Positions 1-12,142 of a stretch of 60,000 nucleotides of DNA are shown here, in pieces. Numbering within the stretch: position 1 is the first letter of the stretch; the number at the start of each line of letters is the position of its first letter. Source of the stretch: Glandiceps talaboti (Eukaryota; Hemichordata; Enteropneusta; Spengelidae); contig NC_135556.1 in NCBI RefSeq assembly GCF_964340395.1, forward strand, positions 19,586,142 to 19,646,141, written 5' to 3'. Under the pieces are notes generated by a model, which made no database searches, was not told the DNA's origin, and saw only the letters and a list, made by a program, of their open reading frames with translations. Both the position numbers and the translations under genes were made by a program.

Positions 1-48
1 TAGCAATGAACGATTAGCCGACATCTACATCGGATTTTAATCAGATTG
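1..48. repeat. Partial copy of the foldback-element arm
   Basis: Bases 1-47 match bases 643-689 almost perfectly in the same orientation. The following ~50 bases also resemble 695-745 at lower similarity. The window therefore starts inside another copy of the element arm seen at 467-690. Confidence 0.8.
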
Positions 49-466
49 AACAGCTTCCAGCTACAGTCATTGCAATATTGAGAGTTCGGTCGACAATTAC
101 CAAGCCACATGTTTATATTGTAACTGATGTCGCCGCATACTTAGGCCTTTCTTGTTTATTAGAACAGTGGTGTAGCACCACGGGTGAAATCATAAAACTT
201 TGTCCAGAAAAAAACATTTCATGTACTGGTTATAAGTTGGCATAAACATATTTGTATTGATATACTCATCTTTACTATCACACTTTGGTTAGCTTGCTAT
301 TCTTCATTCAGGACCATCAGTGTATAAAAAAACCCATTGAAGTCGGCAACGTACGAATCATAAATATTGTTATTGTGATTGATGTACCACACCGCCCACC
401 CCTTCAATGAATCGGCCTTCCATGTAACGTTTACGTGGTTCACTCATCATACCATGTCTTATACCG

Positions 467-690
467 ATCTGATTAAAATCCGATGTAGATGTCGGCTGAT
501 CGTTCATTGCTATTTTACCTTCGTTATTTTGCCTGAATTGACCTTCGTGGTACATGTTTACGTTTTTGTCCTGATCGGTAGAGGAGGCGATCAAACATGT
601 ACCACGTACGAAGGTCAATTCAGGCACAATAACGAAATTAAAATAGCAATGAACGATTAGCCGACATCTACATCGGATTTTAATCAGATT
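467..690. repeat. Foldback element with ~95-bp inverted arms
   Basis: The left arm (467-559) is the reverse complement of the right arm (592-689) with only a few substitutions and one 4-bp indel. About 32 bp separate the arms. This is the structure of a foldback or long-TIR MITE. The open frames on both strands here come from the palindrome and match no protein I recognise. Confidence 0.8.
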
Positions 691-1920
691 GGTTTTATAC
701 AAGCTGCAATAACTGTAGCGTATATTGTGATTTTGAGGGTTCTTTCCTCTGTTTTTGTACCTTTTTCCGTTCCGATGTTTGACTGGAAGCAATCGCTACA
801 ATTTCTCCAACGGTAACGCAAATGGACGAGGTCACACTGAAAACGTGAGTGAGATGTCAGTGTACTACCCGTTTCAAAATGTTGCTACTTTTGGGTTTTC
901 CTCACGGTCGAATTGCAGAGCCAAACTTACGCGAAATATTAGGAGAACAAGAGGTTAATTTGCTATTTCGTTATTTGATGGGCGATAATGCAATATTATA
1001 GCGTAAAGTTACGGGGAATGACAGAAAATCTTTAGTCAGTGGTTACGATGCCTATAGACTCTATGCTTTGCAACAATGCTCTACAATTCTGGCCCTCACT
1101 TCCGGTTCTAAAACAGCGCCCCTAGTGGCCAAACAATCATATCTTTTATCTTTTCGGGGCTTCTTCGATAACCGGAATACGGCGTATTGGCAATGCAAAT
1201 CTGGACATGTCGGTCTATTGTGGAAACATAACTAAGTTTATTGTCTGGTTGTAATTTAAAAAACCATATATATTTAAATGTTAAATAAAAGCTTTCTAGA
1301 ACAGAATAGCATTACTTTACTCCCTACGCAAATCCTAGCACTTGGCTTAAAGGCTGTACGGGGTCTACGTAGTGACGAGAGCAGGCTCAATAGCATGGAA
1401 GTCTAGTACTGCATAATTCCCAGACACCACAACGCAAGGAGCACGGTGTGGACGAGTACAGTGTGTTGTGACGATGGCGCCCCCACTTTCGTCGATCATT
1501 GAACCGTCTTTGCGTTGTCATGGTGCAAGTTGCCATAGAAACAGGTTTATCAACAGTCTCTTATCGCTACCATGTGTATACCATCTGTTAAACCGGTTAT
1601 GGAGCGAAAGGCCGTCCTGCACCACAGATAACTAACACTGTGTTAGTTATCTGTGCCTGCACTAAGTACATTTATGTTTCAGGGTGATTTTGAGCGGAGG
1701 TGTAACTTTATGGTTAAAAAAGCAGTGAGATTTAATTGATATTTTTACACTCAACTGATCACAATATGTCATTGCCAAATTTTCTCCTCAGCCAACCAAT
1801 TAGAGTAACAGTTGAAACTATTTGTAGTAGCTAACTTTTAGATGCGAGTTTAATATTTTCAGGCGATGGGACGATATTGCCGAGATAATAAATATTTAGA
1901 TATTGGTATGTAACATTTTT
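691..1920. other. Non-coding, relatively CpG-rich unique sequence
   Basis: More CpG and a higher GC content than the rest of the window, especially 1080-1620. No convincing coding exon was found. It contains a 31-bp palindrome (1624-1654) and a near X-box (1531-1545 region). It could be a regulatory region or an old transposon remnant. Confidence 0.3.
1624..1654. repeat. Perfect 31-bp palindrome
   Basis: Two 15-base arms, ACAGATAACTAACAC and its exact reverse complement, flank a single central T. It could form a hairpin or be a MITE remnant. There is no T-run or other context to suggest an RNA terminator. Confidence 0.85.
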
Positions 1921-1924
1921 GGGT

Positions 1925-2160
1925 CCCATTCAATTTTTTTTATAGAGTAGAGGCTGGTATTCGACTTTCTTTAGAGTTAAGGTTGTCATTATCATAGTAA
2001 GAGGTGTCATTCCACTTATTTCATAGAGAAAAGGCTGTCATGCCACTTTCTTTGTAGAGTAAGTATATCATTCCAATTTCGTATCATAGTATGGGGTGTC
2101 TTTTTATAAAGTAAAGGCTACCATTCCACTTGCCTTATATATAGAGTAGAGGACTATATT
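1925..2160. repeat. Degenerate tandem repeat, about 45-bp unit
   Basis: Roughly five diverged copies of a unit containing TAGAGTA, an AGGCTGTCATTCCA-like core and CTTTCTTT. The copies have many substitutions and small indels, so the array is old. Confidence 0.65.
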
Positions 2161-2164
2161 TGAA

Positions 2165-2415
2165 GAAAGCTGTTAGGAATCATGCATATTCATGTCCTTC
2201 TAACACATGCCCATGTCTGCTGAGACCCACGCGTACGAGGCAACATTGAAGATGAAAAAGAGTTTACATTTGTAAATTTGGTGGGTTTTTTTGACAATCG
2301 CGCGAAATATATGTTTCTGATTTGAAATCATGAAATTACTCACCGGAACCCAAATTTAATGAAAATACCTTTATTTCCTGAAACCACAATCTGATTTACA
2401 ATGTGATGGAGGAAT
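2165..2415. repeat. Dispersed repeat, copy 1 (related to 5205-5400)
   Basis: Shares ordered blocks with 5205-5400: ATATTCAT, then an ATGCATGTC-like segment, CGAGGCAA, CAATCGCG and AAATACCTTTATTTC. Divergence is substantial, so this is an ancient shared element. Family unknown. Confidence 0.45.
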
Positions 2416-3430
2416 ACGGATTTATTCCTTTATTTTAACAGCTATTTCCTTCGTATGTCTTGCTGTCGTTTGTTTTCAATTATGTTTTTCAGAGAGTTAT
2501 CTAGTGATTGCCTTCTTTCTACTGTTTGCACTGTACCACAGTGTAATGTATGGATTAGATTTCATTTCGATCAGTCGCGATCGATCGATCGTTTACATGA
2601 AAGAAAGGCACACACTTAATGTCGCAGTTTTTGGACAGGTTTAGTTTTCGGACAAATAGCGACACCATTTTCTCTGGAATTTTAATATTGTCAATGTCAG
2701 AACATTGAAAATAAAACTTCAAGTGATACTAAAATATTTTTCGGCCGTTAATTTTGCTTTGTTGTATTGGGGGCGCTGATCTGGTAATCGCTAATCCGAT
2801 GCCGGGATGCGATGTTTCATCACTGCTTCTGTAAGCTTGCTAGCGTTTTCGCAAAAACATTTCATTGTAATTCAAATCTATGATAATCTTTGTGATATTT
2901 TTTCTTGATAATCTTACTAAATACACGAGATTTTAAATGAAATATGATTGTTGTTTTTCATTAAAAGTATGAATGTATCAGATATCGGGCACAACGCCTA
3001 TTTGCACGCATCTAGACCTAAACCGCTCGAACTCGATGTAGAGCAATGCTCTTAATAATTTTGAATTTAAAAAAAAGTTTGAATGAACGGTGGTCAGAAT
3101 ATGAGTGCATTAAAATCAAAGGAGTGGCGTAAAGTTATGAGACAAAAACGTAAATCGCTGCGAAATTTCGTTGTCAGGATCATCAGTGCATAAATTCGAG
3201 AACTACATCACCACAAAATTACCTTCGGCTTTTACACGCACTGAATTTATTTTAAAAAAAACTACCATTCCGAAGACACTTGCTTTGAAACGGTACTCGA
3301 TCCTCAAAACGATTGTGCGCTTATATAAAGAGCACCACCAACGGTCAGTGTGGATGCGAGAACAAAACAATTTCAACGTCGTGGCATCTTCTATTACATG
3401 TAATCAAAGACGTTGGAGAGATTTCTCTCT
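2416..3430. other. Unassigned sequence with a 90-codon open frame
   Basis: No known gene. An open frame at 3171-3443 (+) has no domain or family resemblance that I can see. A short CGAT repeat lies near 2577-2592. Sequence around 3174-3194 resembles 311-331 (CAGGA-CATCAGTG-ATAAA), hinting at another shared repeat. Confidence 0.3.
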
Positions 3431-3810
3431 AGTAGTAAAGTAAAGTTTATTGCATCAAAGGCCACAGGTCAAAGAGCACACAAAGCTTGTTTGATCTCTC
3501 TCAAATGTCTATGTAATTATACTGCAAAGACTGTAAAATACACTGTAGGTCTGCCCTCAACGGCCAGCTAATGCGAAGCTACAGAAATATCTCCACAAAG
3601 CACAATTAATGGGAATTCCTGGCTTACAAAGTGTACTTTGTTTAACCTTAATTTATTCCTGTTCTAGAACATTTTGTGAATCTTTGGTCTGCAAATGGTA
3701 AACTGGTACTTGGCATTCAGTTAGACATCTCAAAGACTTATTGGCATTATATAGTCTTTCTTCTGTGAATTAACGCCTTATCTTAGGCAAGAAAAATTGT
3801 AAGGCACATC
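3431..3810 (-). mobile_element. Possible 3' end of a non-LTR retroelement or SINE
   Basis: Read on the minus strand, the segment ends with GATGCAATAAAC followed by CTTTACTTTACT. That is an AATAAA signal next to a short simple-repeat tail, a pattern common at the 3' ends of CR1/L2-like elements. There is no reverse-transcriptase frame, so this is a weak structural inference. Confidence 0.3.
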
Positions 3811-3859
3811 TAATTTACCTATCTATTATTCTCTGTGTCCTCTCTCTTTCTGTCTCTGT

Positions 3860-3861
<2 letters not shown>

Positions 3862-3929
<68 letters not shown>
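3862..3929. repeat. (AC)n microsatellite
   Basis: About 68 bp of nearly uninterrupted AC dinucleotide. Confidence 0.97.
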
Positions 3930-3931
<2 letters not shown>

Positions 3932-3956
3932 GACACATGCGCCACACTCATTTGTG

Positions 3957-4157
3957 AGGTAATATTCTATTCAAGGATGGTCATTATACAAAATAATTAA
4001 GTTATTTAGGTATTTGTGAATATTCAAAAAATACCATCACTGGTATCGATATTGTTTGAAATTGCAAACACTAGTGACTGTATTTTCTGAATATCGTAAA
4101 TACCTAAATAACGCCATTACTTTGTATCATGACCATCCTTGAATTGAATATTAGCTT
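3957..4157. mobile_element. Hairpin MITE-like element of about 200 bp
   Basis: Arms 3957-4033 and 4081-4157 are inverted copies of about 77 bp, including CAAGGATGGTCAT and GTTATTTAGGTATTT. The ~47-bp centre continues the dyad (TCACTGGT / ACTAGTGA, then GTTTG / CAAAC). Nearly the whole element can fold into one hairpin. It lies between two CA microsatellites. Confidence 0.75.
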
Positions 4158-4174
4158 GTAAGTGACTATGGGAT

Positions 4175-4175
<1 letters not shown>

Positions 4176-4253
<78 letters not shown>
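4176..4253. repeat. (CA)n microsatellite
   Basis: About 78 bp of uninterrupted CA dinucleotide. Confidence 0.97.
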
Positions 4254-4255
<2 letters not shown>

Positions 4256-6004
4256 AATTAATAATTAATGAATAGATAAATAAATAAAATGAATACTTCA
4301 AAAACGATATAATTTCAGTGGTGTGCTAGATTTTTATTCATACATGCAACTTGAATTTTCATACATTGATTAAGGTGAATAACAATGGTAAAAATCGTGT
4401 ATTGTATCTTGATAAACACATACAATAACATTACATTACAATACATTACAAAACAATTCTGATGCCCTGCCAATAAACTACAAAACTTTTTTCAAACAAA
4501 GAACTAATCTAACGTAAGAAAACTGAACACTATTTAATACCAGAGTAGTTATATGTGCATTGTTTAGAGTTTTAAATTCAACAAATAGTTCATGGCAACC
4601 CACCAAATCATTTGTTCAGTCAAGCTTTGAAAACGTCAAATTAAAAAGTTAATCCTTTTCCTAAATTTATAGATACATTGTATTAAATTCAAATACATAT
4701 CACTTTTCTAGCTACTTCTTTTCCAGTTTCCTCACGTCTATAACTTTCCAAAGTGGAGTCACTTTCGGCTCTACATGTCTGTGACATAGACCACGCTTAC
4801 ATTTTCAAATGATTCCATATGCAGCTAAACGAGAGAAATTTAAAAAAAGGTGTACTGGCCATTAAAGGAAATTAATCTAGATAAAAAAAAACCTCATTGG
4901 ACTGCCAATCAGACAAAATCACAATACAAAATTAACATCAAATAACATTTTAATATTACATTTCATAATCACTACCATAGTCAGGTTAGTATCTTCTCCC
5001 CTTACATTGTGTAAGTATGTCTTTACAGGGGAACACCACCCCCTGGAAATAAAGACATTTTTGTAAACTGGATTCTGGAGAGCAATTTGCCAATAAACAC
5101 TAAATCGAAACTTAATCCACACTCATTGTTCAATGACTATCATAGCAATGGTCCTGCATTGCACCATATTTTAGTCATGACTCCTAAGTGCGTATTACCT
5201 TCAGATAAATAGTCATGAATATTCATCATTCATCTAATACATATGCATGTCAGCAAACTCCCATGAGGCAATGCTGGACCACTGCTCAGAATCAAAGTTT
5301 CAGTTTGTCATATCTTGGCAATCGCGTGAAATTTATGTGATGTGAAATTGTGATGTTTATGAAAATGCCTTTATTTCTTGGAGCGAGGTTCACTTTTAAT
5401 GGGCATAAATTAGCTTTGTGAACATGTTGGCAATCATGACTCCACTGACAATACAGACTCATGAGTGACTTTCACTTACACAGTGCAAGAACAGTACACA
5501 TTGATTGAAAATTTACAATATAAACCACCATTAAGACAGACGTACAAACTAAAATACATCACTTAACTCTCCTACTGTACAACACCAAGTCATTCAATAA
5601 TTACATTTTTAATGTTTTCTTTTCAAAATTTACACTTCTGTATACATATTCATAGATTTATCATTTAATTGGCATTTACTAGAATGAATTGGTCACTGGA
5701 TAAGCACTGAAATACAATTCAGCAATCACAATCAACAAATCATTTTGTCTTCACATGTCATCAAAAATCAATAATTTTTATACAAGAATACTTGTTTTGG
5801 CTCACTTCATTAATCAAATTGCGTTAGTTAGTTTAAATTGCCTTCCCTATACAGTGCTAATTTCCATTTTCACTAATAACTGACCAAAAGAAGTCACTTA
5901 AAATTAGAGTTTGGACAAAACCATCTGTGTCCTCACTACTACAGTTACACTGGTAAAAAAAGTCAAATGTACACACAAGTGTACAATTCTAGCCCTTAAC
6001 ATAT
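4254..6004. other. AT-rich non-coding stretch
   Basis: No gene recognised. It contains the diverged repeat copy at 5205-5400 (related to 2165-2415). A possible minus-strand AATAAA lies near 4331-4337. Confidence 0.4.
5205..5400. repeat. Dispersed repeat, copy 2 (related to 2165-2415)
   Basis: Same block order as copy 1: ATATTCATC, ATGCATGTCAGC, ATGAGGCAATG, GCAATCGCGTGAAAT, ATGCCTTTATTTCTTGG. Direct orientation relative to copy 1. Confidence 0.45.
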
Positions 6005-7745
6005 GTATGCCATACATCATATTACAATTACCCACTTAGATGGCCTACACCATGTTACAATTACCCACTTTGATGACATCACACAACAGTTACCCACTTT
6101 GATGACATCACATAACGGTTACCCACTTTGATGACATCATATAACAACTACCCACTTTGATGGCATATATGTTTACAATATTGCAATTACTAACTTTAAT
6201 GCCATACACCATATATACCCACTTTGATGCCATTACAATTACCCACCTTGATGACATCATATAACAATTACCCACCTTGATGACATCATATAACAATTAC
6301 CCACCTTGATGACATCATATAACAATTACCCACCTTGATGACATCATATAACAATTACCCACCTTGATGACATCATATAACAATTACCCACCTTGATGAC
6401 ATCATATAACAACTACCCACTTTGATGACATCATATAACAACTACCCACTTTGATGACATCATACAACAATTACCCACTTTGATGACATCATACAACAAT
6501 TACCCACTTTGATGACATCATACAACAATTACCCACTTTGATGACATCATACAACAATTACCCACTTTGATGACATCATACAACAATTACCCACTTTGAT
6601 GACATCATACAACAATTACCCACTTTGATGACATCATATTACAATTACCCACTTTGATGACATCATATAACAATTACCCACTTTGATGACATCATACAAC
6701 AATTACCCACTTTGATGACATCATATTACAATTACCCACTTTGATGACATTATGTAATGGTTACCAACTTTGATGACATCATATAACAATTACCCACTTT
6801 GATGACATCATGTAATGGTTACCAACTTTGATGACATCATATTACAACTACCCACTTTGATGACATCATACAACAATTACCCACTTTGATGACATCATAT
6901 TACAACTACCCACTTTGATGACATCATACAACAATTACCCACTTTGATGACATCATGTAATGGTTACCAACTTTGATGACATCATATAACAATTACCCAC
7001 TTTGATGACATCATACAACAATTACCCACTTTGATGCCATACACCATACATACCCACTTTGATGCCATACACCATATTACAATTACCCACTTTGATGCCA
7101 TACACCATATTACAATTACCCACTTTGATGACATACACCATATTACAATTACCCACTTTGATGCCATACACCATATTACAATTACCCACTTTGATGCCAT
7201 ACACCATACATACCCACTTTGATGCCATACACCATATTACAATTACCCACTTTGATGCCATACACCATATTACAATTACCCACTTTGATGCCATACACCA
7301 TACATACCCACTTTGATGCCATACACCATACATACCCACTTTGATGCCATACACCATATTACAATTACCCACTTTGATGCCATACACCATACATACCCAC
7401 TTTGATGTCGTACACCATATTACAATTACCCACTTTGATGCCATACACCATACATACCCACTTTGATGTCGTACACCATATTACAATTACCCACTTTGAT
7501 GCCATACACCATACATACCCACTTTGATGTCGTACACCATATTACAATTACCCACTTTGATGCCATACACCATACATACCCACTTTGATGTCGTACACCA
7601 TATTACAATTACCCACTTTGATGACATCATATTACAATTACCCACTTTGATGTCGTACACCATATTACAATTACCCACTTTGATGCCATACACCATACAT
7701 ACCCACTTTGATGTCGTACACCATATTACAATTACCCACTTTGAT
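6005..7745. repeat. Large minisatellite: 29-bp units, then 33/28-bp alternating units
   Basis: About 1.74 kb of units sharing the core ACCCACTTTGATG. From about 6040 to 7030 the unit is 29 bp, ending in ACATCATATAACAATT or variants. From about 7030 onward 33-bp units (ATACACCATATTACAATT) mix with 28-bp units (ATACACCATACAT). At 7380-7600 these form a near-exact 61-bp higher-order repeat with an alternating GTCG/GCCA variant. Local runs of identical variants (ACCTTG at 6240-6410) show recent expansion. The open frames here, repeating SKWVIV or THFDAIH, are artefacts. Confidence 0.97.
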
Positions 7746-8686
7746 ACAATTCTAATGTAAACATTATGTATGGCCTCATAAAGTACATATTCCTTTTTTA
7801 CCTTATTGATAAATCATAAATGACTTGAGACATACATATGCCGTATGTGTATAAATAAATTATAACTCCCTTCTTATCCTATTACAATTACATTCTGGGC
7901 AAAAAATACAAAATTGTACTACATCTGACATAAACATCCTATCTCTTATTTAATACACTTATTTATCTTAATATAACGGTAAGAAACAACTATGTGTGTA
8001 CATTACATCTAGGTCTCAATCAAAAGCCAATCTGTAAACACTATGTGATGTCACACACAGTAAACAAGCTACACATATAGTAGTCTCAAATCACTTAATT
8101 CGATGCTAAACTTGACACTGAAATGGACTGATCAAATCTTGGTCTACACACATTGATATCGTTTACAAACCTTCAAAAAAAAAATGACCCAAATCATTTC
8201 ACTGAACTTTTTGGTGGGGTAAATATTTGTGCTGAATTAGTCATAATATATATAAAACTAAGACTACACTGAACATAAACTGTACATCATCATTCAATGT
8301 TTAAAGTGTTCTCTCTCTTTTTTTTTGTTTATTTTCTACGACGAGGTAAATACAACTTTAAGATAAATAATGATCGAATATTATATATATCTCCATATTA
8401 TGATAATACAGAGAGGTACTTACATGACTACATCTATATACGGTAGTAAAACAGGTATGTACAGAATAACTGACTTAAATAATGCTCTCCCAGTTTTGTT
8501 TGTCATGGAACAGGGAAACAGCTTGGAAGACAAGAAAAATACTTTAAATAACATTTACAAAGTTAAAGACGACTTGGCATTCTGATTGAAATCTCTGGAG
8601 AAGTTTTGTGTGCATACAACATTTACAATGCTCTAGAATATTTAATTGTTAATGTCAAATATCAATAAAGGACATCTCAAATTGAG
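7746..8686. other. AT-rich non-coding stretch
   Basis: No gene recognised. A 71-codon open frame at 8370-8585 (+) has no recognisable family and sits in low-complexity sequence. Confidence 0.35.
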
Positions 8687-9150
8687 GCCAACAGGTTATC
8701 TTAATGTCGCTGTAAAATATCACCATGAATCTACTGGATATCTCAATGCCATGGCAAAATATCACCATAAACCTACAGTATATCTCAATGCCATGGCAAA
8801 ATATCACCATGAACCTACTGGATATCACCATGAACCTACTGGATATCTCAATGCCATGGTAAAATGTCACCATGAACCTACATGATATCTCAATGTCATG
8901 TTAAAATATCACCATGAACCTACTGGATATCGCAATGCCATGGTAAAATATCACCATGAAACTTCTGGACATCTCAGTGCCATGGTAAAATAACCTACTG
9001 GATATCACCATGAACCTACATGATATCTCAATGTCATGTTAAAATATCATCATGAACCTACTGGATATCTCAATGCCATGGTAAAATATCACCATGAACC
9101 TACTGGATATCACAATGCCATGGTAAAATATCACCATGAACCTACTGGAT
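8687..9150. repeat. Minisatellite, 42-bp unit
   Basis: About 11 copies, some truncated, of a unit reading CCTACTGGATATCTCAATG then CCATGGTAAAATATCACCAT. The unit length is a multiple of three, which explains the open frames on both strands. Confidence 0.93.
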
Positions 9151-9440
9151 GATATGAGACATCTTCACATCATTGACTGCAAAATATCTCTGTGTCTGTG
9201 ATACATGATATTTTATGGGTCTACATGATATGAGACATCTTCACATCACTGCCTGTTAAAAAATGTTGCTGTGTTTTTTGTGATACAAGATATCTACATT
9301 CCATTAACTGTAAAATATCTCTGTGTCTGTGATACACTATATATTTATGGGTGTACATGATATGAGATATCTTCACAATGACATGAGATATCTTCACATC
9401 ACTGATGGCAAAATATCCCAGTGTGTGTGTGTGTGTGGAA
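9151..9440. repeat. Degenerate tandem repeat, about 70-80-bp unit, ending in (GT)n
   Basis: About three to four copies of ATGATATGAGACATCTTCAC followed by CACTGACTGCAAAATATCTC. The array adjoins the 42-bp array and ends in a short GT run (9420-9437). Confidence 0.7.
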
Positions 9441-9723
9441 AATAAGATATTTCAGTAACAGTTAAGGAGCCTAGGCCTATAACGACTAATACATATATCA
9501 GAAATGCACACATGTGCATATCAAAATATCCACATGATTATTTAGAGCCTTGTGGCTACCATATTACTTTGTTGTTGTTTTTCTTTTATGTTCATCATGT
9601 CATGTTATGTTTCCTACAAGAAATATTGATATATAAATATATTCGAGACAGGTAGGAATAATATGTGTACATCTAGTCACGTGATGGCAGCCTCTGTTCT
9701 GTCAATCATTATTTTTCTGAAAC

Positions 9724-9867
9724 CATATCTGGTGATCGGCAGCCAATCAAAACCTGACACTGCACATCTGGTGATCAGCAACCAATCAAAACCTGACATT
9801 GCACATCTGGTGATCAGCAACCAATCAAAACCTGACATTGCACATCTGGTAATCAGCCAATCAAAGG
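9724..9867. repeat. Minisatellite, 39-bp unit with a CCAATCA core
   Basis: Between three and four copies of CATCTGGTGATCAGCAACC continuing into AATCAAAACCTGACATTGCA. Each full unit contains ACCAATCA or GCCAATCA. Confidence 0.9.
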
Positions 9868-10902
9868 CCAAGCCTACAACATATTGCACTGACCAATATG
9901 GCATCATGATAATAATAATAATAAAGAGCATTGTCCGACAATAATAAACTACAATACCTTTCAACACCTCACTGAACTTTGACTTTTGACCTTTGACATG
10001 TACATATACATTTAACAATAGATTACTTTGACATCACAGCAAGAACTGTCAAGATTTTTTAAACGCAAAAATGACTTTCAGGACAACCAGACTCAATTTC
10101 AATTCATATATACATCATGACAATATTATGAATAAGTGATAATTTGTTTCTGTAATAGTTTTCTAAATAACATTTTTTTAAACAATAAATTTGATTCAAC
10201 TTTTCAACTAAAAACAGCATGTACGGTATTATTTATACATTTTGATTTATATACAATTTGTATTTTCAAAAAATACAACAGGAGACAGGCAAGCAGTAAG
10301 GAGTAGAATTTGTGACAAACAAGGAAAGTAAACATGTCAGATGAATTGGATTAACGACACCATAGGAAAGTGAGTGCAAGGGTCGTGCCACCCACATGGA
10401 TAACTTTTTCACGAAAAATCCCTAAACATTATTGGTCATTACATGGTTACTTCTGTCTAAATATCTCTAACCATTGGTTTGATAAATATGTGTACTTATT
10501 CCATGTTTAAGATTTTTTTCAAATTCAGGATTAAAAGGAAAAAATGCCGTTAATAAAATCCAAGAAATCATGTGTGAGTGTAGTGTATTGCATTGTCTGG
10601 TTGGTAACATTGCTGGGTAATGCTCTGTAAACTCTCCCAACAACTGGGATATCCTTATTCATGTTTTTTTTCTTGCAGAATATGTCTTTAGAAATGGGTA
10701 GATGTTTGGAACCTTGGCAGCACACCTCTCTGTCCAACATTTGTCCAACTACCATCCTAACCCCGCTTAGGACATAGAGCTTAAACAAATCAACATGTCC
10801 TGCTGGTGAACTGTATGTATAATACATTAACTCACCCTGAAGACCGCTCTACACAAAAATAAGAGCACCAGTTTCATCAAAAGTAGTATGTAAAATACAG
10901 TT
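9868..10902. other. AT-rich non-coding stretch
   Basis: No gene recognised. A minus-strand 98-codon frame at 10531-10827 shows no domain. A TTGACTTTTGACCTTTGAC motif lies near 9980. Confidence 0.35.
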
Positions 10903-11320
10903 GGGAACTGGTGGGTACAGAACACCATTTACAACCCATTGGTGGGTACATAACACCATGTACAACCCATTGGTGGGTACAGAACACCATTTACAACCCA
11001 TTGGTGGGTACATAACACCATGTACAACCCATTGGTGGGTACATAACACCATGTACAACCCATTGGTGGGTACATAACACCATGTGCAACCCATTGGTGG
11101 GTACATAACACCATGTACAACCCATTGGTGGGTACAGAACACCATTTACAACCCATTGGTGGGTACATAACACCATGTGCAACCCATTGGTGGGTACATA
11201 ACACCATGTACAACCCATTGGTGGGTACATAACACTGTGTACAACCCATTGGTGGGTACATAACACCATGTGCAACCCATTGGTGGGTACATAACACCAT
11301 GTACAACCCATTGGTGGTTG
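10903..11320. repeat. Minisatellite, 31-bp unit
   Basis: About 13 highly similar copies of ACAACCCATTGGTGGGTACA then TAACACCATGT. Each unit contains the dyad ACCCA-TTGG-TGGGT and an ATTGG pentamer. Three overlapping minus-strand frames (repeating TNGLYMVLCTHQWV) come from the repeat and are not genes. Confidence 0.97.
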
Positions 11321-11362
11321 AATAATATTCTTGTATGACTGTACTGTGGGGAGGATGGTCTA

Positions 11363-11606
11363 AATAGGCCAATGCAGACTGCATAAAGGAAATCGAGAAT
11401 ACAGTGCCCTCGCTCAAAGTGGGGGTTTCTTAAGAGCTTTGTTCCTTGTATTCTGCAGAAATTGGGGATGTCTTTTGCATTCTTCAGACATCGAGGAAAC
11501 CAGCAGTGCTCTATGAATAATCAAGGAACCTATACCATGTATACCCCCATGGTACATACAGACAGGAAGTAGAGCGCCACCATGACAAATTTTGGAAAGG
11601 CCTATT
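11363..11606. mobile_element. MITE-like dispersed repeat family R1, copy A
   Basis: A 244-bp direct-orientation copy of the element at 27403-27670. Shared internal blocks include GAGAATACAG, CCCTCGCTCAAA, TGGGGGT, AGCAGTGCTCTATGA, AACCTATACCATGTATACCC and GACAGGAAGTAGAGCGCCA. It ends in TTTTGGAAAGGCCTATT. The left terminus AATAGGCC is partly mutated. Confidence 0.8.
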
Positions 11607-12142
11607 CCCTTAGACAGACACTCTCTGAGTGCAGTATATACACTGTGTGCATCATGATAATCCATCTTACATCTCTAACAACATTTTGTCGTTTTGTCTT
11701 AATTTAGTCTTACAAAAAATTATTAAAATCAAAAATACAAAGTTAACTTTTAAGGTTTAAGTTATTGATTTCTCATGGTTCAGTTAGAAGGTGATTTTTT
11801 TTTTCCATTCTGATAGGAAGTGATTATTAATAGCATACTGATCCAAAAAAATCTAATTCAAGGAAAGTGCAAAAAGACAACTCATAGAAAAGATTTTGTT
11901 TTGTTTTCAATTCATGTGCAACTGCAGTAATACAGAAAATGACTCTAGAAATAGATTTTTCAAATCAAACAAGATTGATCGACTTCCTATAATTGTCAAA
12001 CTCAATCAACTAAATCAACCAAATACTAAGAATTTCAAAGAAGTTACTGTTTATAGATAAATTTTTCAAAAAGGCTTACGGGCCTCTTTCAGTAAATTGG
12101 TAAAGGACTAACAAACAGACAACAATATCAACTTATTCCTCA
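11607..12142. other. AT-rich non-coding stretch
   Basis: No gene or repeat array recognised between the R1 element and the 47-bp array. Confidence 0.4.

Noticed and set aside
3171-3443. 90-codon plus-strand frame
   Set aside because: No recognisable family. It runs into the AATAAA-type retroelement end on the opposite strand, so it is probably chance.
6982-7760. Open frames with repeating SKWVIV or THFDAIH peptides
   Set aside because: Products of the 28/33-bp minisatellite units. Frames exist on both strands and follow the array borders.
10849-11417. Three overlapping minus-strand frames repeating TNGLYMVLCTHQWV
   Set aside because: A 31-bp tandem unit read in successive frames, with no unique sequence to suggest a protein.
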